Source of the DNA: Dermanyssus gallinae
Lineage: Eukaryota > Arthropoda > Arachnida > Mesostigmata > Dermanyssidae
NCBI GenBank assembly: GCA_003439945.1
Contig: QVRM01002061.1
Coordinates: 1-64,000 of the forward strand
Direction of reading: 5' to 3'
DNA length: 64,000 bases
The notes beneath the pieces are model-generated. The model saw only the letters and a list, made by a program, of their open reading frames with translations, made no database searches and had not been told where the DNA came from. Both the position numbers and the translations under genes were made by a program. Positions 42,506 to 53,514 of this stretch are shown piece after piece; the stretch's first letter is position 1; the number at the start of each line of letters is the position of its first letter.

Positions 42506-44560
42506 TAGGCGGCTGCAGCACCATACAAATGGGGCGTTGTCATGGCAACCTGGTTAACAACACGATCGCAAGTTCGAGCCCCGGCCTTGCTAGTTGTATT
42601 TTTTGCACGTGGTTGTCATTGCCCTGCTGCTACATACCATCTGTTCAGAGAGGCTATATGAATCCAGTAACGGCAACGCGATGACGCAAGATCATTTAGA
42701 TGTACATGTGCCACAGGCGACTTAGATTATTACGAGCGTCTAAATGTGGTTGTCTGAGCGCTAAACCAAAAAATAACCGCCGGCAATAGTTGGCACCATC
42801 AGGTTCAATCCTGAGAGAATGTCGGTGGAACATAGAATACAGCGACGTTTACCCTGAACCCCTAAAGGTATGTACCTTCCTCGCGCACTGCATCCGTGAT
42901 AGCGTTTATGAAGGTAGATAGATAACCCATCTACAAGTTTTCCCGACCTCCCGCAGGCAGACAGCCAGCTGGTGAAACCTCCGCGTATCATTGATATGCA
43001 GTCCATCTTGCTAGATCATGCATAGCCCCCCTAATTCTAGAGAAGCACTCGTAAAGATGCGCTTGCCGCTGCGCTCGCAGTTCTAGATTTGATCAGTCAC
43101 TTACGGGGATTTGTACCGCCAGGCGCGATAAAACTTTTCTTAACCATCCTCTCGTAGGGAACGTCGCCGACCCAGCGACGAAACAGGCTTTCCTTCAGCC
43201 AGAATTCATATCTGCAACACCTCTATGTTGGTTTTTTCAAGTACTTTTCTCAAGTAACTTGAGAACCGCTTTCGTTCGCTTCAGTTACATGCTTTCCAGT
43301 TAGCCGCGCTTGCAGCCCGACCGCCGACATCTTCTGTGCCAATCGTGCCACTCTCAAGGCGCAGATCTTCCCAGGTCTAGCATAGGCTTCCAATCCGCCT
43401 ATGTCATCTGTTGCGCTGCACCTGTGCATTTGATGTTGTTCTCTTTTATTGTCTCGTCCCCCCGAGCCATAACAAAGCCGTCGTCGTCGGTGTCGTCTGC
43501 CTTCTCCTCCGGTTACGAGTCAGCTGTCTCTGCTATCAATGTTGTTGTTACCGTAGCTGGCTGTATCATCACCAAGTGGTTCCATCTCAACAACAGTGCC
43601 GTTTAAGTTGCAACTCTCATTGCCCAACTCTGCAGAAGCCGAGTTTCTCTTGGCGCCTGTGGCCCAACTCTGCAGAAGCCGAGTTTCTCTTGGCGCCTGT
43701 GCAGTTGGTTTGTTAGTCTCTTAAGCAGGCACTCTCGCCCTTGTCTTCTCCGCTGTGGCCGTATATGGGACACATCGATCGGCGTTATTTGACCGACATC
43801 GAACAGTAAACAGATTCAAACTATCGTGAAATGGAGACCATATAGTGCACATTGTTTATAGTGCAGCAGCTCGTCGCAGTGGAAACGTCAGGTAGTGTAA
43901 TCCGTGATTCAACGCCATAATTTCTGAAGGAAATAGGAATCAGAAAAAGTGTGTTTTATTGTAAGGACGATGTTACGCTAGGTTAACTGGAGACATGATA
44001 AAACTCGGTGCGATCGCAACTGCAACACAAGACTAGGTCCGGATAACCGAAAACACAAGGAATTACGTCGACGGTGTAGTACACCCGAGAAGAGGACTTA
44101 TGGCCTTTAGTATTTATTATTTACTTTCTCGGTCTCTTTGTTTGTACAAGAGACACCGCGGCGTGCTGGCACCCAAAAGGTGCCGCTGCTCGAAGAACTG
44201 GTCGAAGTTATGCCGGTTTGTGTTCGGTTCGTATTGAAATGCTAATTAATTAATGGATTCGGTGGAGTCAGCCGCCTCGAATGTTCCACCGGCTCAAAGG
44301 TTCATAGCGGCCTCCATACGTGTTATCTGCCTCCATCCTAGATATGTTGTAATTGGCGGTAGATTACTTTGACCTGTTTGCCAGTTTTGACTCTGTTCCA
44401 AATTGGTTTCTGAAGTCGCTGGATCCTCACGTAGATACTCGGGTTGTAGTGGCCAATCTAGACGAAGAGCTCAAAGGCAATCTTTTTTAATTCTAGACCA
44501 ACCTACGCGCTTAAAATCATCAAGAAGCATATTCTTCGATGCACGGACGGCCGTACATGT
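42506..44560. other. No recognisable gene; possible tRNA-like box B
   Basis: A box B-like AAGTTCGAGCCCC lies near 42582 with no convincing box A. Open frames are short. The tandem duplication at 43622 is described separately. Confidence 0.4.
43622..43701. repeat. Perfect 40-bp tandem duplication
   Basis: The unit beginning GCCCAACTCTGCAGAAGCCG and ending GGCGCCTGTG occurs twice, head to tail, with no mismatch. Confidence 0.97.
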
Positions 44561-44567
44561 TGATATA

Positions 44568-44665
44568 TATGGGGTTTCCCCAAACATCCCTATGGCAGCA
44601 TGGTCGCTGAATCTCAGCAGTTTGGTCTATTATCTATTCTCAATGAGCATTGTTCAATGGAACCT
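44568..44665 (-). repeat. SINE-B fragment
   Basis: The minus strand reads the AATGCTCATTGAGAATAGAT block, a decayed CTGAGATTCAGCGACCATGCTGCC and the GGAAACCCC end. Head and tail are missing. Confidence 0.65.
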
Positions 44666-44669
44666 AGTG

Positions 44670-45575
44670 TTCCATTTTACGAGCGCAATAGGCCACAGAC
44701 TCAACTGGTGAAGAATTACAGAGATTTAGCGTCAATTGCAAAACGCATGTGTTATTAGTCCAAGGATCGCGCCATCGAAGCAAGCCAGTGTAGGTAAAGT
44801 ATCAAGCATGAAAGAGTGGATATAGAGTATCTAGAGGTCTAAACTGCTAAGTCAGCTAACAGCTTCCTAACCGCCCTAAGGAAAGATGACAACTCAGAGA
44901 GATGCAACAGGAGCTCCTGATAGCTTCATCAAGTGCAGAACCCGTAAACATCAGCACTACCGCCGCCGGAGAGCTGCTGGATATAGTTGTTTATGTTGCT
45001 TAAGATCTGCTTCATGCATGCTATATGCGTGACTAAGTCTGCCATGTCTGGTGCACATGCCCGTTTTACAGAGCAAGATAAAATCGTCCTGCGTGTCACG
45101 GTCTGAATATATGAGGCAACGGTTACGGCACTAAGAGGCATATGCGCAGTAACAGTGGCCCACTTGACCGACACGAACATATTGTGTGGCTTTAGCAGAC
45201 CTTAGCGGGCGGAACGTACAAACTCTAGAGAAGAATGTGCTTCAACGCGTCAAACGGTCCAGCCTTCTCCATCAGCCAAGCCCCTCGGAAGGCCGGCCCA
45301 CACTTTATCAGGACGCGCCAACCCAGTACTTCATCATTAACTTACCACAAGGCTTGAGGCAGTTGACGTTAACACTTTGGGGTAGCCTGCGGCAGAGCTA
45401 AGACGTCTCATTTTCAGCTTTGACCTTTGGCTCCCCTTAAAAAAATAAAACTTTAAGTCACATTGTTCGGTGCTTCACCATTAATAGGATATCTGCTAAA
45501 TACAACCGACACTTAAGGCCGCCTGTAAATACAACCCAAAACGAATTCCACTAGCCGTTGATCAGTTGAGTTTGC
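44670..45575. other. No recognisable gene
   Basis: Short frames only. The stretch ends at the internal LINE fragment below. Confidence 0.45.
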
Positions 45576-45579
45576 TAAT

Positions 45580-45815
45580 TGTATAGAAATAGGAGCGCAG
45601 TAATTCACGCTACTTGTTTCATTCTTGGACTCCGCACATCGGCCAAGGTGGTGACAAAATTGGACTTCTGCAATAGATTCAACTTTTTGAGGCAAGACTG
45701 TAGCTTCGAGATGGTTTTTGGTATAGCGCCGACGCTTTTCTACCACGTAGAACTGGCATATCTCAGCACTACGTCTCTCTTGCTCGACCAAGAGGCCATC
45801 TTGTTTACTGATTCA
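45580..45815 (+). pseudogene. Internal reverse transcriptase fragment of the RLE retrotransposon family
   Basis: The plus strand reads VVTKLDFCNRFNFLRQD, then APTLFYHVELAY, aligning to VMVKLDFRNAFNSVRRD and APLLFHHTNLAY of the intact ORF2 at 33066-35954. Upstream VIHATCFILGLRTSAK aligns to VVHCARAFLQSRKLPT. Motif A Asp is kept, but motifs B and C are not found. Divergence is high, so this is an old relic. Confidence 0.65.
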
Positions 45816-46848
45816 CGAATGTAACAGAGGCCTTAATACCTTTTTTGTTTTGTCCCGGTTGACTTACTCAGGGCTGTCTTTTCGTACGGACGTCTGAAAT
45901 CGGTGGCTGAAAACTTCCACTTTTACGTGGACTTTTAAGAACAAGACTTTGTGACCTTGGCATGGATTGACCAAGCACAGGATCCAAGTGTGCCGCCAAA
46001 GTATGTAATCTTTTTTGCAATGCGTTACATGTACAGCCGTGACGTGTTCGAACACAAGAAATAGCTCCGGACACCCGGGATGTAATCTGCGATCGGATAC
46101 ACACCGGACGCTAGAGAAATTTGAGGGCTCATCTGCGTAGGCTTCAGACTAATCGAGTAGTAAAACCACACATTTGTGGTAGGGTCTAACCGACGGCATG
46201 CTACGCTATTTTGTTTGCCTTTTTTGAGCTTGGCCAACATTATCATGATCATTGCCACCTTGCTGCAACAGCAATCTAAACGACACGCAGAACAGCCATA
46301 AAAATAATGCAGCGAACGTAGTGCTTATTCGGCAGTAACGAAAGCAGCAACCATTGTAGCAACCACAATAAAAAACGACGACACCAACAACAACAACAAC
46401 AATAACATTATTAACAACGGCGAAACCATGACGCAAATATTACGCTACCAAGAACAACAACAGCTAAACCATAATAATAATAATACAAATCACAGGCCCA
46501 TATTACCAACAGTGACGACATAAACTCTCTTCATGATAATTATTGTAATAATAGGTTTATTTATTAATCACCCATGGAATGACGACGACAGGCTTGACAA
46601 CGACAGCATTGTCGACACCGACCTTCGCGGGTCTGTGCGGACCTACCTTGACACCGGTAGGAATGGTTGCGTGGCTGGATAGATTAGGACGAGGAACTGA
46701 ACTGGAACTAGGCCACCGTGCTAATGGCAAGGACAGATGGCGCTCGGTGATGGGGGAGGGGTGTCAAGGCCACGAGGCGCGCCAGTTGCGCTCGTACGAA
46801 CTGCGCTTGTCGGAGAAATGCAGGAGCTCTGGCCGGTTATTGGCAACG

Positions 46849-46905
46849 TGACTTCAAGGCCATTCGGCGAATCGGCATGACTTCAAGGCCATTTGGCGAA
46901 ACGAC
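46849..46905. repeat. Short imperfect tandem duplication
   Basis: TGACTTCAAGGCCATTCGGCG and TGACTTCAAGGCCATTTGGCG (in part) lie about 27 bases apart, one mismatch. Confidence 0.85.
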
Positions 46906-47072
46906 CAGCGATAATAGGACGAAAGTCAACAGTGGTCGCAGCAATGTCAATGTCAACTGCTCTTGTACGAAGTGTGTCTCTTTTCTTTGTATGCTTTGTA
47001 ACGTGTTGAGCCTTGTTGCAAATAATTGGAAAACTCTTACCTCTTAAGGGCTGGGGGCATATTGAGATGATG

Positions 47073-47165
47073 CGGTTTAGGGGTTTCCCCAGCTGTCCCT
47101 GCGGCAAAGGTAGTGGCAGCAGCATGGACGCTGACCCTCAGCGGTATTGTTAATCATCTCTTGTG
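47073..47165 (-). repeat. SINE-B fragment with small insertion
   Basis: The minus strand reads GATGATTAACAATACCGCTG, GTCAGCGTCCATGCTGC, extra bases, and GGGAAACCCC, matching the middle of the copy at 47783. Confidence 0.6.
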
Positions 47166-47782
47166 TGTTTATCACCTCAAGCGTGGCATTAAAAGCTGTC
47201 GCATGTATGATTGCAGTGACAGTAGTCGTTTGGCTTGAAATTTGGCTGTGGGTAAATTGTTGTATCTTCTTCATCGTTGACCGTGCCTGGGCTGGTCGCT
47301 GGACTGTACCTGGTTGCTCCGTTTCTTGGCGCCTCTGAATAAATAAAGCAACACCCTCTGGGGCTCACCGTCGATACTACCAAGTAGCGGCGGCGGCTGC
47401 AATATGGTAATACCGACAGGACGAAAGGAGAGACGTTCTCGAGTGTATGAGAACGTCAAAAACAAAAAAGCGGCAGAATAGAAGTAAAGCATTTGAGCGC
47501 GGGCTGCAGGTGTTGCTGGAGAAATGCTAGATCGTGTGGTCAGTATATCCGTGTGTTAATAAACGCCATTTGATTAGTAGAACAACAAGTAGAGTCATTC
47601 GTTACCCTCATAGGTGAAATATATTCAACTGTCAATAAATCGAGTAATCTCGGCAGTGGAAGCACGCGTCTGCTTATACCGCCTCGTCGGCACAGTGCGC
47701 CGGGAGACCTCCGACTGACGCGACTGACGCGCGGTGGTTCTTCACGAGGAGTCACTTTTCGGCGACTAGCCACTGAGGGCAG

Positions 47783-48086
47783 GCGAGTATTCTACCACAG
47801 GGGACTAGTGCGCTAGTCGTGGTTGTCATCTACCGGAATGTCCCCGGTTCGATCCCTGTTGTTGATCGAATTTTCTTTGAGCGATGCTCATTGAGAATAG
47901 ATGATTAACCATACCGCTGAGTGCCAGCGGCCATGCTGCCCCAAGGACTGTTAGGGAAACCCTAGATATCTTAACATGTCCGGCCCTCGGTGCTTTGCAG
48001 ATATACCTCAGGTTAAGTTCCAAGCCCGTAGGGGACGGAGGATAGTCTAGAATTAAAAACAACCTCCTTAAAAAATGTTCTTAATT
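47783..48086 (+). repeat. SINE-B, full copy with 17-bp target-site duplication
   Basis: This is the reference copy for the family, 304 bases long. A box A-like AGTGCGCTAGTCGTGG and box B CGGTTCGATCCC are followed by GAGCGATGCTCATTGAGAAT, CCGCTGAGTGCCAGCGG and ACATGTCCGGCCCTCGGTG, and the tail forms an imperfect palindrome (TCTAGAATTAA...TTAATTCTAG). The flanks CTAGCCACTGAGGGCAG (47766-47782) and CTAGCTACTGAGGGCAG (48087-48103) differ by one base. Confidence 0.88.
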
Positions 48087-48348
48087 CTAGCTACTGAGGG
48101 CAGATTTGGCAGATCCACGCTCTCACACGCCGAACAGTGGCCAAATTGTGGTTACAAAATAGCAACCAAGTTTATCATTGAGCGATCTCTATGTTTGGTG
48201 AGCGAAACAGTTAGTTTTTGAGTTTCTACAGCCTTTATCATCCTGGCTGCAGGCTGCATTGAGTGCAGTGCAACGCGACTGGCGAGGGCATTGTCGCCAT
48301 ATCATCTCGGCCATCAAGCGGCGTCTCGAACGCTAAAGGCGGGATCCT

Positions 48349-48520
48349 TTCGGGGCTGACTCTCAGCCAAGATTTAACGTTCATGGAACTACTTTTCGCA
48401 TTGCTTCATAGACGGACCCTCATAAATATAAATGTGCAACGGTGGGGTTCGAACCCGCGCACCTATGTGTCTCCTCCGATTACGAGGCGCAGACGCATGC
48501 CACCACGCCACCGGGCTCGA
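48349..48520 (-). repeat. SINE-A copy
   Basis: The minus strand reads GAGCCCGGTGGCGTGGTGGC, box B GGGTTCGAACCCC, and the GGCTGAGAGTCAGCCCCGAAA end. It is close to the copy at 1007. A target duplication was not found. Confidence 0.87.
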
Positions 48521-49024
48521 CAAGCCGGGTTGCCTGCTCTTCCGGCACTTTACAGCAAAGGCGGGATATCGCTGTTGTGCGCAAGGAAGCGTGCAGCTCG
48601 CAACACGGCCTCAACTCTCGCCCAAACGCCCGAAGTGGAGGAGGGAAATTGTCGGTCATCTAGAACCGCTGCCCGCTTTCCACTGATGTGTGAGGGTCAG
48701 GAGGCGAGGTTCTACCTCATAGGGGTCGGGACCATGACGACGTGCGCGGTGTACTCGTTGTGCCAACCTTGACCACTGGATGATGATCAGCTGTGGTGCT
48801 GTCAGGAGAGCGTTAGTCTGTCTACCATCACGGCTAGCGTTGACATGATAGCGCACAATCTCTGATGCGAACACCGAGGTCGCTTGTATTCGTTTCCGTC
48901 CGGGAGCCGCCTGGGTCTGTCGATCGAAGAAGTAACACACACTTCGTTCGCGTAAATCTCGTGTCTATGTGATGGTATGGATACGCCAGTGTACGCATGG
49001 ACGTCTCGTGCCCATGGCACGCGT

Positions 49025-49135
49025 TTCGACACGACTCTGAAGTGATTTTTCGGAGGCGTTTCAAAGTGATTCTTCGGCGAGACTCCAAAGTGATTTTTTG
49101 TTTCGAGTTGTAGTGATCTTTTGGCGGGTTTATCC
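49025..49135. repeat. Four imperfect tandem repeats of about 25 bp
   Basis: AAGTGATTTTTCGG, AAAGTGATTCTTCGGCG, AAAGTGATTTTTTG and TAGTGATCTTTTGGCG recur at roughly even spacing. On the minus strand one frame gives repeated NHF and RITL/KITL motifs. Confidence 0.75.
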
Positions 49136-49286
49136 ACGCTGTAACGCGAAAGAAAAATGTGGCTTCCAGGAGATGTGCGTGTGCTAAAAGTCGTTATTTT
49201 TTCTTATATTGAAAGGCGGTGGAGTTTCTTAACTGGCTTAGTTGGTCCTAACCTCTAGGTAAATATACCCCTGTACACATACAGTG

Positions 49287-49290
<4 letters not shown>

Positions 49291-49347
<57 letters not shown>
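49291..49347. repeat. (TA)n array
   Basis: Perfect alternating TA. Confidence 0.97.
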
Positions 49348-49351
<4 letters not shown>

Positions 49352-50207
49352 TTATGGCAAGAAAACTTTGATTCGTACTTTACAGAAACAAACATAATTT
49401 TTGTTTGCAGTAGTGTCTCAAGCTAAAATTGCTCACAGTACCCAGAAGGGGGTAAGAAAACTATTGCGCATTGTTTGGAATGACCTACGATCGTGTACGA
49501 CAACTCGTCATGCGCAAATACAAATGAATTGCCTGTCTTCATTAGAGAGCCGTATACGGAGCCTGGGCAGTGCTTTGGTCATCAATCAATATAGAAGGGA
49601 CGCGGTATTCTAATTTTCGAAATATATATTAATATATATCGAAGGATCAATTGAATACTGCAATGTTCTATAAATGCATCGATATTTTCCGACCAGTATA
49701 AACTTTTGCGTGTTTTTATGCAAATCGAATTTCATTACCTTCGCCATACAGGTAGCTTTTTTTTTATATATATCTGCAAAGAGCCGTATGAGCCATTTAA
49801 CGCGGGATTAAGATGTCCTTTTAATTACCATTTTCAGATCTCTTAAGAAAGAGAGGGAAATATTATTTGGGAGTTACCCTACGTAGGAATCTGATAAGAA
49901 CGTAAATAGCGTCGTTTCATCTTGTTGACCTTGTTCGCTATGAATTACTCCTCATTAAATTCTACTACTTACACAAAATTCACACTACGGGTTCCTAGAA
50001 TTGTTTTTTATTGGCATATTATCACTGTGCAACATCAGATGGTGGTGGAACGCATAGGGCTTACAGCAACCTACACCGGATATAGACTGCAAATGCCAGG
50101 CATGCAGCATACTGTAACAAGTGGGTCGTACACCGTAGTCGGGTTCGGATTTGAACTTGTCCCATTTACCTATTCTATAGAATATAGGAACACTCACATT
50201 AGGACAG

Positions 50208-50210
<3 letters not shown>

Positions 50211-50238
<28 letters not shown>
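50211..50238. repeat. (TA)n tract upstream of TRPT1
   Basis: Perfect alternating TA, about 165 bases before the TRPT1 start codon. Confidence 0.95.
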
Positions 50239-50244
<6 letters not shown>

Positions 50245-50402
50245 TAATGTTTACATTTATCTTAATTTAAAACAACTTGAGCTGTGTTTTGTTGATGTCG
50301 TTCTCGCACCCGGATAACGGCGATACAGACGCTTGCTAAACAACAACAACAACATCGGTTGCACCATCGGTAGCCCCAAACATCACTAGAGTTCAGAGAA
50401 AA

Positions 50403-50634
50403 ATGCCGGTCACGCCTGTAAATAAAAGCGACTGCGTCTCGCGAAATACTCGCGCAATGCCCTTCGTCAATAACTACTGTCCAAGCTACGCCAATCTTCG
50501 GCTGGAAGAAGATCGTTATCGAAACGCGATCGGGCCTCCCGCAGGCTTTGCATCGGATGTGAGTCTCTCGCGTTCGTTAACCTACGTTCTTCGCCATGGC
50601 GCTGAAAAGGAAGGATTCAAACTTCTGCCAGGCG
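50403..50634 (+). CDS. TRPT1: TRPT1 exon 1
   Basis: ATG follows GAGAAAA. A downstream in-frame ATG (MPFVNNY) is an alternative. The donor GTGAGT follows 50634, leaving one base of a Gly codon. Confidence 0.85.
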
Positions 50635-52045
50635 GTGAGTAACACGTCGATGATTTTTTTTTTGCATAATGGCTTTAATACATATCCTGAATCTAAACCA
50701 CTAGCAGCTTCACTTCGAAGATGCGAAACATGTACGAGTACGTAGGTCATTCGGACTCGAATTCGGACCAAATAGGAATTGAAACCGAAATACAGGTAGT
50801 TCCACAAGTTTTTAAAATGAAAACCAAGAATTTTCCAAATCTTGTTTTTAATTTTTTCTTATTTGATATACTCCTCGAGAAGCTCAATACACTTTTCCCA
50901 CCGAGATTTCAGAGCATTTATACCTCTTGAGTAAAATTCTGCGTCTTTAGACTGAAAATAGGCATTGACAGCAGTTGTAACCTCTTCATTGCTGGAAAAA
51001 CGCTTTCCATCGAGACTATTATTCAAATGTCCGAAGAGGAAATAATCAGAGGGGGCCAGGTCTGGAGAATAGGAAGGTTGTTCAATAAGTTCGAACCTCA
51101 GTTGGGCCAGTTTTGCCGTTGCTTGCCGCGACTTGTGTGCGGGAGCATTGTCCTGGTGAAACAGGACAACCTTCTTCTGCAAAGCGGGCCGTTTCACGAT
51201 GAGTTCTTGCTTCAGGCAGTCCAACAGTCTTGCATAAAATTCTCCCGTGATCGTTTTACCGCTCTCAAGGTAGTCGACCAGAATTATTCCACGTTGGTCC
51301 CAAAAAACCGTAGCCATCATCTTTCCGGCCGATGCCGTTGTCCGCACCCTCTTCGGAGGTCCTTCACCAGGTGCACACGATTGGCGAGATGCTTCTTGGG
51401 TCTCGGAAGTGTAGTGATGGACCCAGCTTTCATCGACGGTCACCTCGTCTAACTCAGTTTTCACTTGGGTCGCATTCCAACTTTTGAAATAAAAACGCTT
51501 GATAACCACTCGAAACTCGTTTTTCTCAATTTTTCAAAATCACGCCGATACGTTGCACGGGAAAAGCGATCAAACGAAATCGCAACGGCCAATCACCATA
51601 ATATTTTGACTGCTAGCATGCGAAAAGTTGCCGTTTCCAATAGCGGTGAAAGCGCGAAAAAATTTGAATTCTGAAAAGCTCATTTTAAGAACTTGTAGAA
51701 CTACCTGTATTTTGGTTATTCTCGTGCGGCATTACTGCTTTGGGCTACTTACTGAGGAGAGCCTTGACCTAGGGTCGATTTGATTCAGTTCGTTCCAAGT
51801 GATGTATAGAGCTACAATGGGCGTTTATATTCGTTAACAACACATGAGTGACTGGTTACTGATCTCGCACTCGGTCTCTTTGCCTTAGTTAACGTGCCAT
51901 AGTTAGCAGCCCCCCTCTTAGAAGTAGGCATAGTAGGTAGTAGACATGGGAATGGTTAGCCGAAGGTTCTGATGTAGTATTGCCATCAAAGGATATACGT
52001 AGTGTCTAAAAATGCTTTTACCTGAAATAAAGTTGGGTATATTAT

Positions 52046-52134
<89 letters not shown>

Positions 52135-53407
52135 GATTTACTTCAGGGTTTCTGAACGTAAGCGACATCCTGCAGCATCGGAGATTTCGCAACAAGTGTT
52201 CAGTGGACGACGTGAAGCGGATTGTAGCGCAGGATGAAAAACAGCGGTATCTGCTTCGATGCGATGCAGCTACGGGCGAGTTGCAGATTCGCGCCAATCA
52301 GGGCCACACGATTGCAGTCGCCGATGACGGCACCCTGCTGCAGCCGGTCACGTTCGACAGCGGAATCCAGAAGGGCACGCACGGGACAGGACCCAGCGCA
52401 TGGTACGAGCTCCTTACCTACATCTAGTCGTTAGCACTCGAACATCTCCTCTAGTGGGCTGGCTAGTGCACTTGCTTCCGCCGGCGGGCATCATCATCAT
52501 TGAAAAGTGTGCCAACCTACAACAGATGCAATGCCAGCCACGTCGTCAGATTGCACTACTCGAATATTTTTATATCGTTCTTTTAGTAGTGTTACGTTTA
52601 CTAAAAATAAATGTAGTTATTCTGTTATATTTGTTTGCTAAATAATAATAATAATAATAATCCCGCCGTCGTATCGCATGCATTAGAGCAACAATATGTG
52701 CAAATATGATCACTAGTGTTATAAGGAGTCGTTTTCTTCTTTTCCTCTTCATCTTCCGTTCTTCTTTTTAGTCCCAGTTAGGGCAGAAGTTAGATTCGAG
52801 TTGAGTGCGGCATGCATCTCTTCTTGTCTTGTCTTGATTCGAAACGACATCGCGATTCGGTTGTGTAGAGACAACGTACTTTGTCAGACGACTCAGTCGG
52901 TCAGTCAGTCGCAATTTATGCATGCAGCGGCCTTTGACATGTGACAGCATTGTTCGTGCTGCTGTGCGCAGGTATTCGATACGACATCAAGGTATCAGCC
53001 GAATGAAGCGTAACCACATCCACATGGTGCCGGGCGAAGTCGACGGCTCGAACCTGCACCTGTGCGGCATTCGCCACACGGCCCTGATTCTGATCGTCAT
53101 CGACGTTCGCCGCGCTCTCTTTGACGGCATCAAGTTTTTCACGTCACGCAACGGCGTCCTGCTTTCGCCTGGCGACGCGGGCGGCTTCATTCAACCCTGC
53201 TACTTCGAGCGGGTCATCAACGTGCGAACTGGCGCGGACCTGCTCCTCGGTTCACTGCCTTCTCTACATTGCCTCTCTGTTCACGTCAATAACAACAACG
53301 ACAACAACAACAACAATAACAACGACAGTCATACTCATGAGAGCCAAAATCACGCTCAAGCCGGCCAACGACAGCGGCGAAACCCTCAAACACGACGACA
53401 ACAATAA
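50403..53407 (+). CDS. TRPT1: tRNA 2'-phosphotransferase (Tpt1/KptA family), three exons
   Basis: Tpt1 moves the 2'-phosphate left at tRNA splice junctions to NAD+, finishing tRNA splicing. Exons 50403-50634, 52147-52402 and 52972-53407 join in phase (1, then 2) to give about 307 residues. The family signature starts at SLSRSLTYVLRHGAEKEGF (the catalytic Arg-His of LRHG), followed by FLNVSDILQH, KQRYLLRC and IRANQGHTIAV (catalytic Arg). Across the exon 2-3 junction it reads HGTGPSAWYSIRHQGISRMK, then NHIHMVPGE and NGVLLSPGDAGGFIQPCYFE. The N-terminus (~55 residues) is not conserved. The C-terminus ends in an Asn-rich tail encoded by an AAC microsatellite. Intron 1 carries a mariner copy and a (TA)n array. 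Confidence 0.93.
50793..51707 (-). mobile_element. Internally deleted mariner element, copy 2, in TRPT1 intron 1
   Basis: A 915-base element flanked by TA on both sides has 28-base terminal inverted repeats (CAGGTAGTTCCACAAG... and its partner CAGGTAGTTCTACAAG..., two mismatches over 28). The minus-strand frame (51509-50859) keeps all three catalytic Asp residues: VTVDESWVHH, HQDNAPAH, and SYSPDLAPSDYFLF. The last two are separated by 34 residues (DD34D). Mariner elements are usually about 1.3 kb with a transposase of about 345 residues. Here the N-terminal helix-turn-helix region is deleted, leaving about 216 codons, so the copy cannot bind its own ends. It lies antisense to TRPT1. Confidence 0.93.
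52050..52131. repeat. (TA)n array close to the TRPT1 exon 2 acceptor
   Basis: About 80 bases of perfect TA ending 15 bases before the acceptor. Confidence 0.97.
52147..52402 (+). CDS. TRPT1: TRPT1 exon 2
   Basis: The acceptor GATTTACTTCAG lies just after a (TA)n array. The donor is placed at 52403 (TG then GTACGA) because this phase joins exon 3 as Trp-Tyr-Ser-Ile and fits the family W-SI---GIS pattern. Reading through instead meets TAG at 52425. Confidence 0.85.
52972..53407 (+). CDS. TRPT1: TRPT1 exon 3 with Asn-rich tail
   Basis: The acceptor GCTGCTGTGCGCAG precedes 52972. The exon carries RNHIHM and the conserved C-terminal half, then a run of Asn and Asp residues from an AAC/AAT microsatellite, ending in TAA at 53405-53407. 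The tail has no counterpart in the family. Confidence 0.9.
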
Positions 53408-53508
53408 CAAACATAACAACAGCAACAGCACAAGCAGCAACAATTGTTAGGCCGCTGAGCAGCTGTTTACGGTAAGGGAGTTACGGTTTTAATGGTTTTG
53501 CAAGTGTA

Positions 53509-53514
53509 AATAAA
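53509..53514 (+). promoter_or_regulatory. TRPT1 polyadenylation signal candidate
   Basis: AATAAA lies about 100 bases after the stop. Confidence 0.6.

Noticed and set aside
42560..42620. A possible tRNA or SINE head around a box B-like AAGTTCGAGCCCC.
   Set aside because: No convincing box A, no cloverleaf pairing and no second copy in the window.
52403..53000. An apparent frameshift or missing donor between TRPT1 exons 2 and 3.
   Set aside because: Reading through exon 2 gives a TAG, and an alternative frame of exon 3 seemed to need an extra G. Placing the donor at TG|GTACGA joins the exons in phase 2 and restores the family pattern around W-SI---GIS, so no error is needed.
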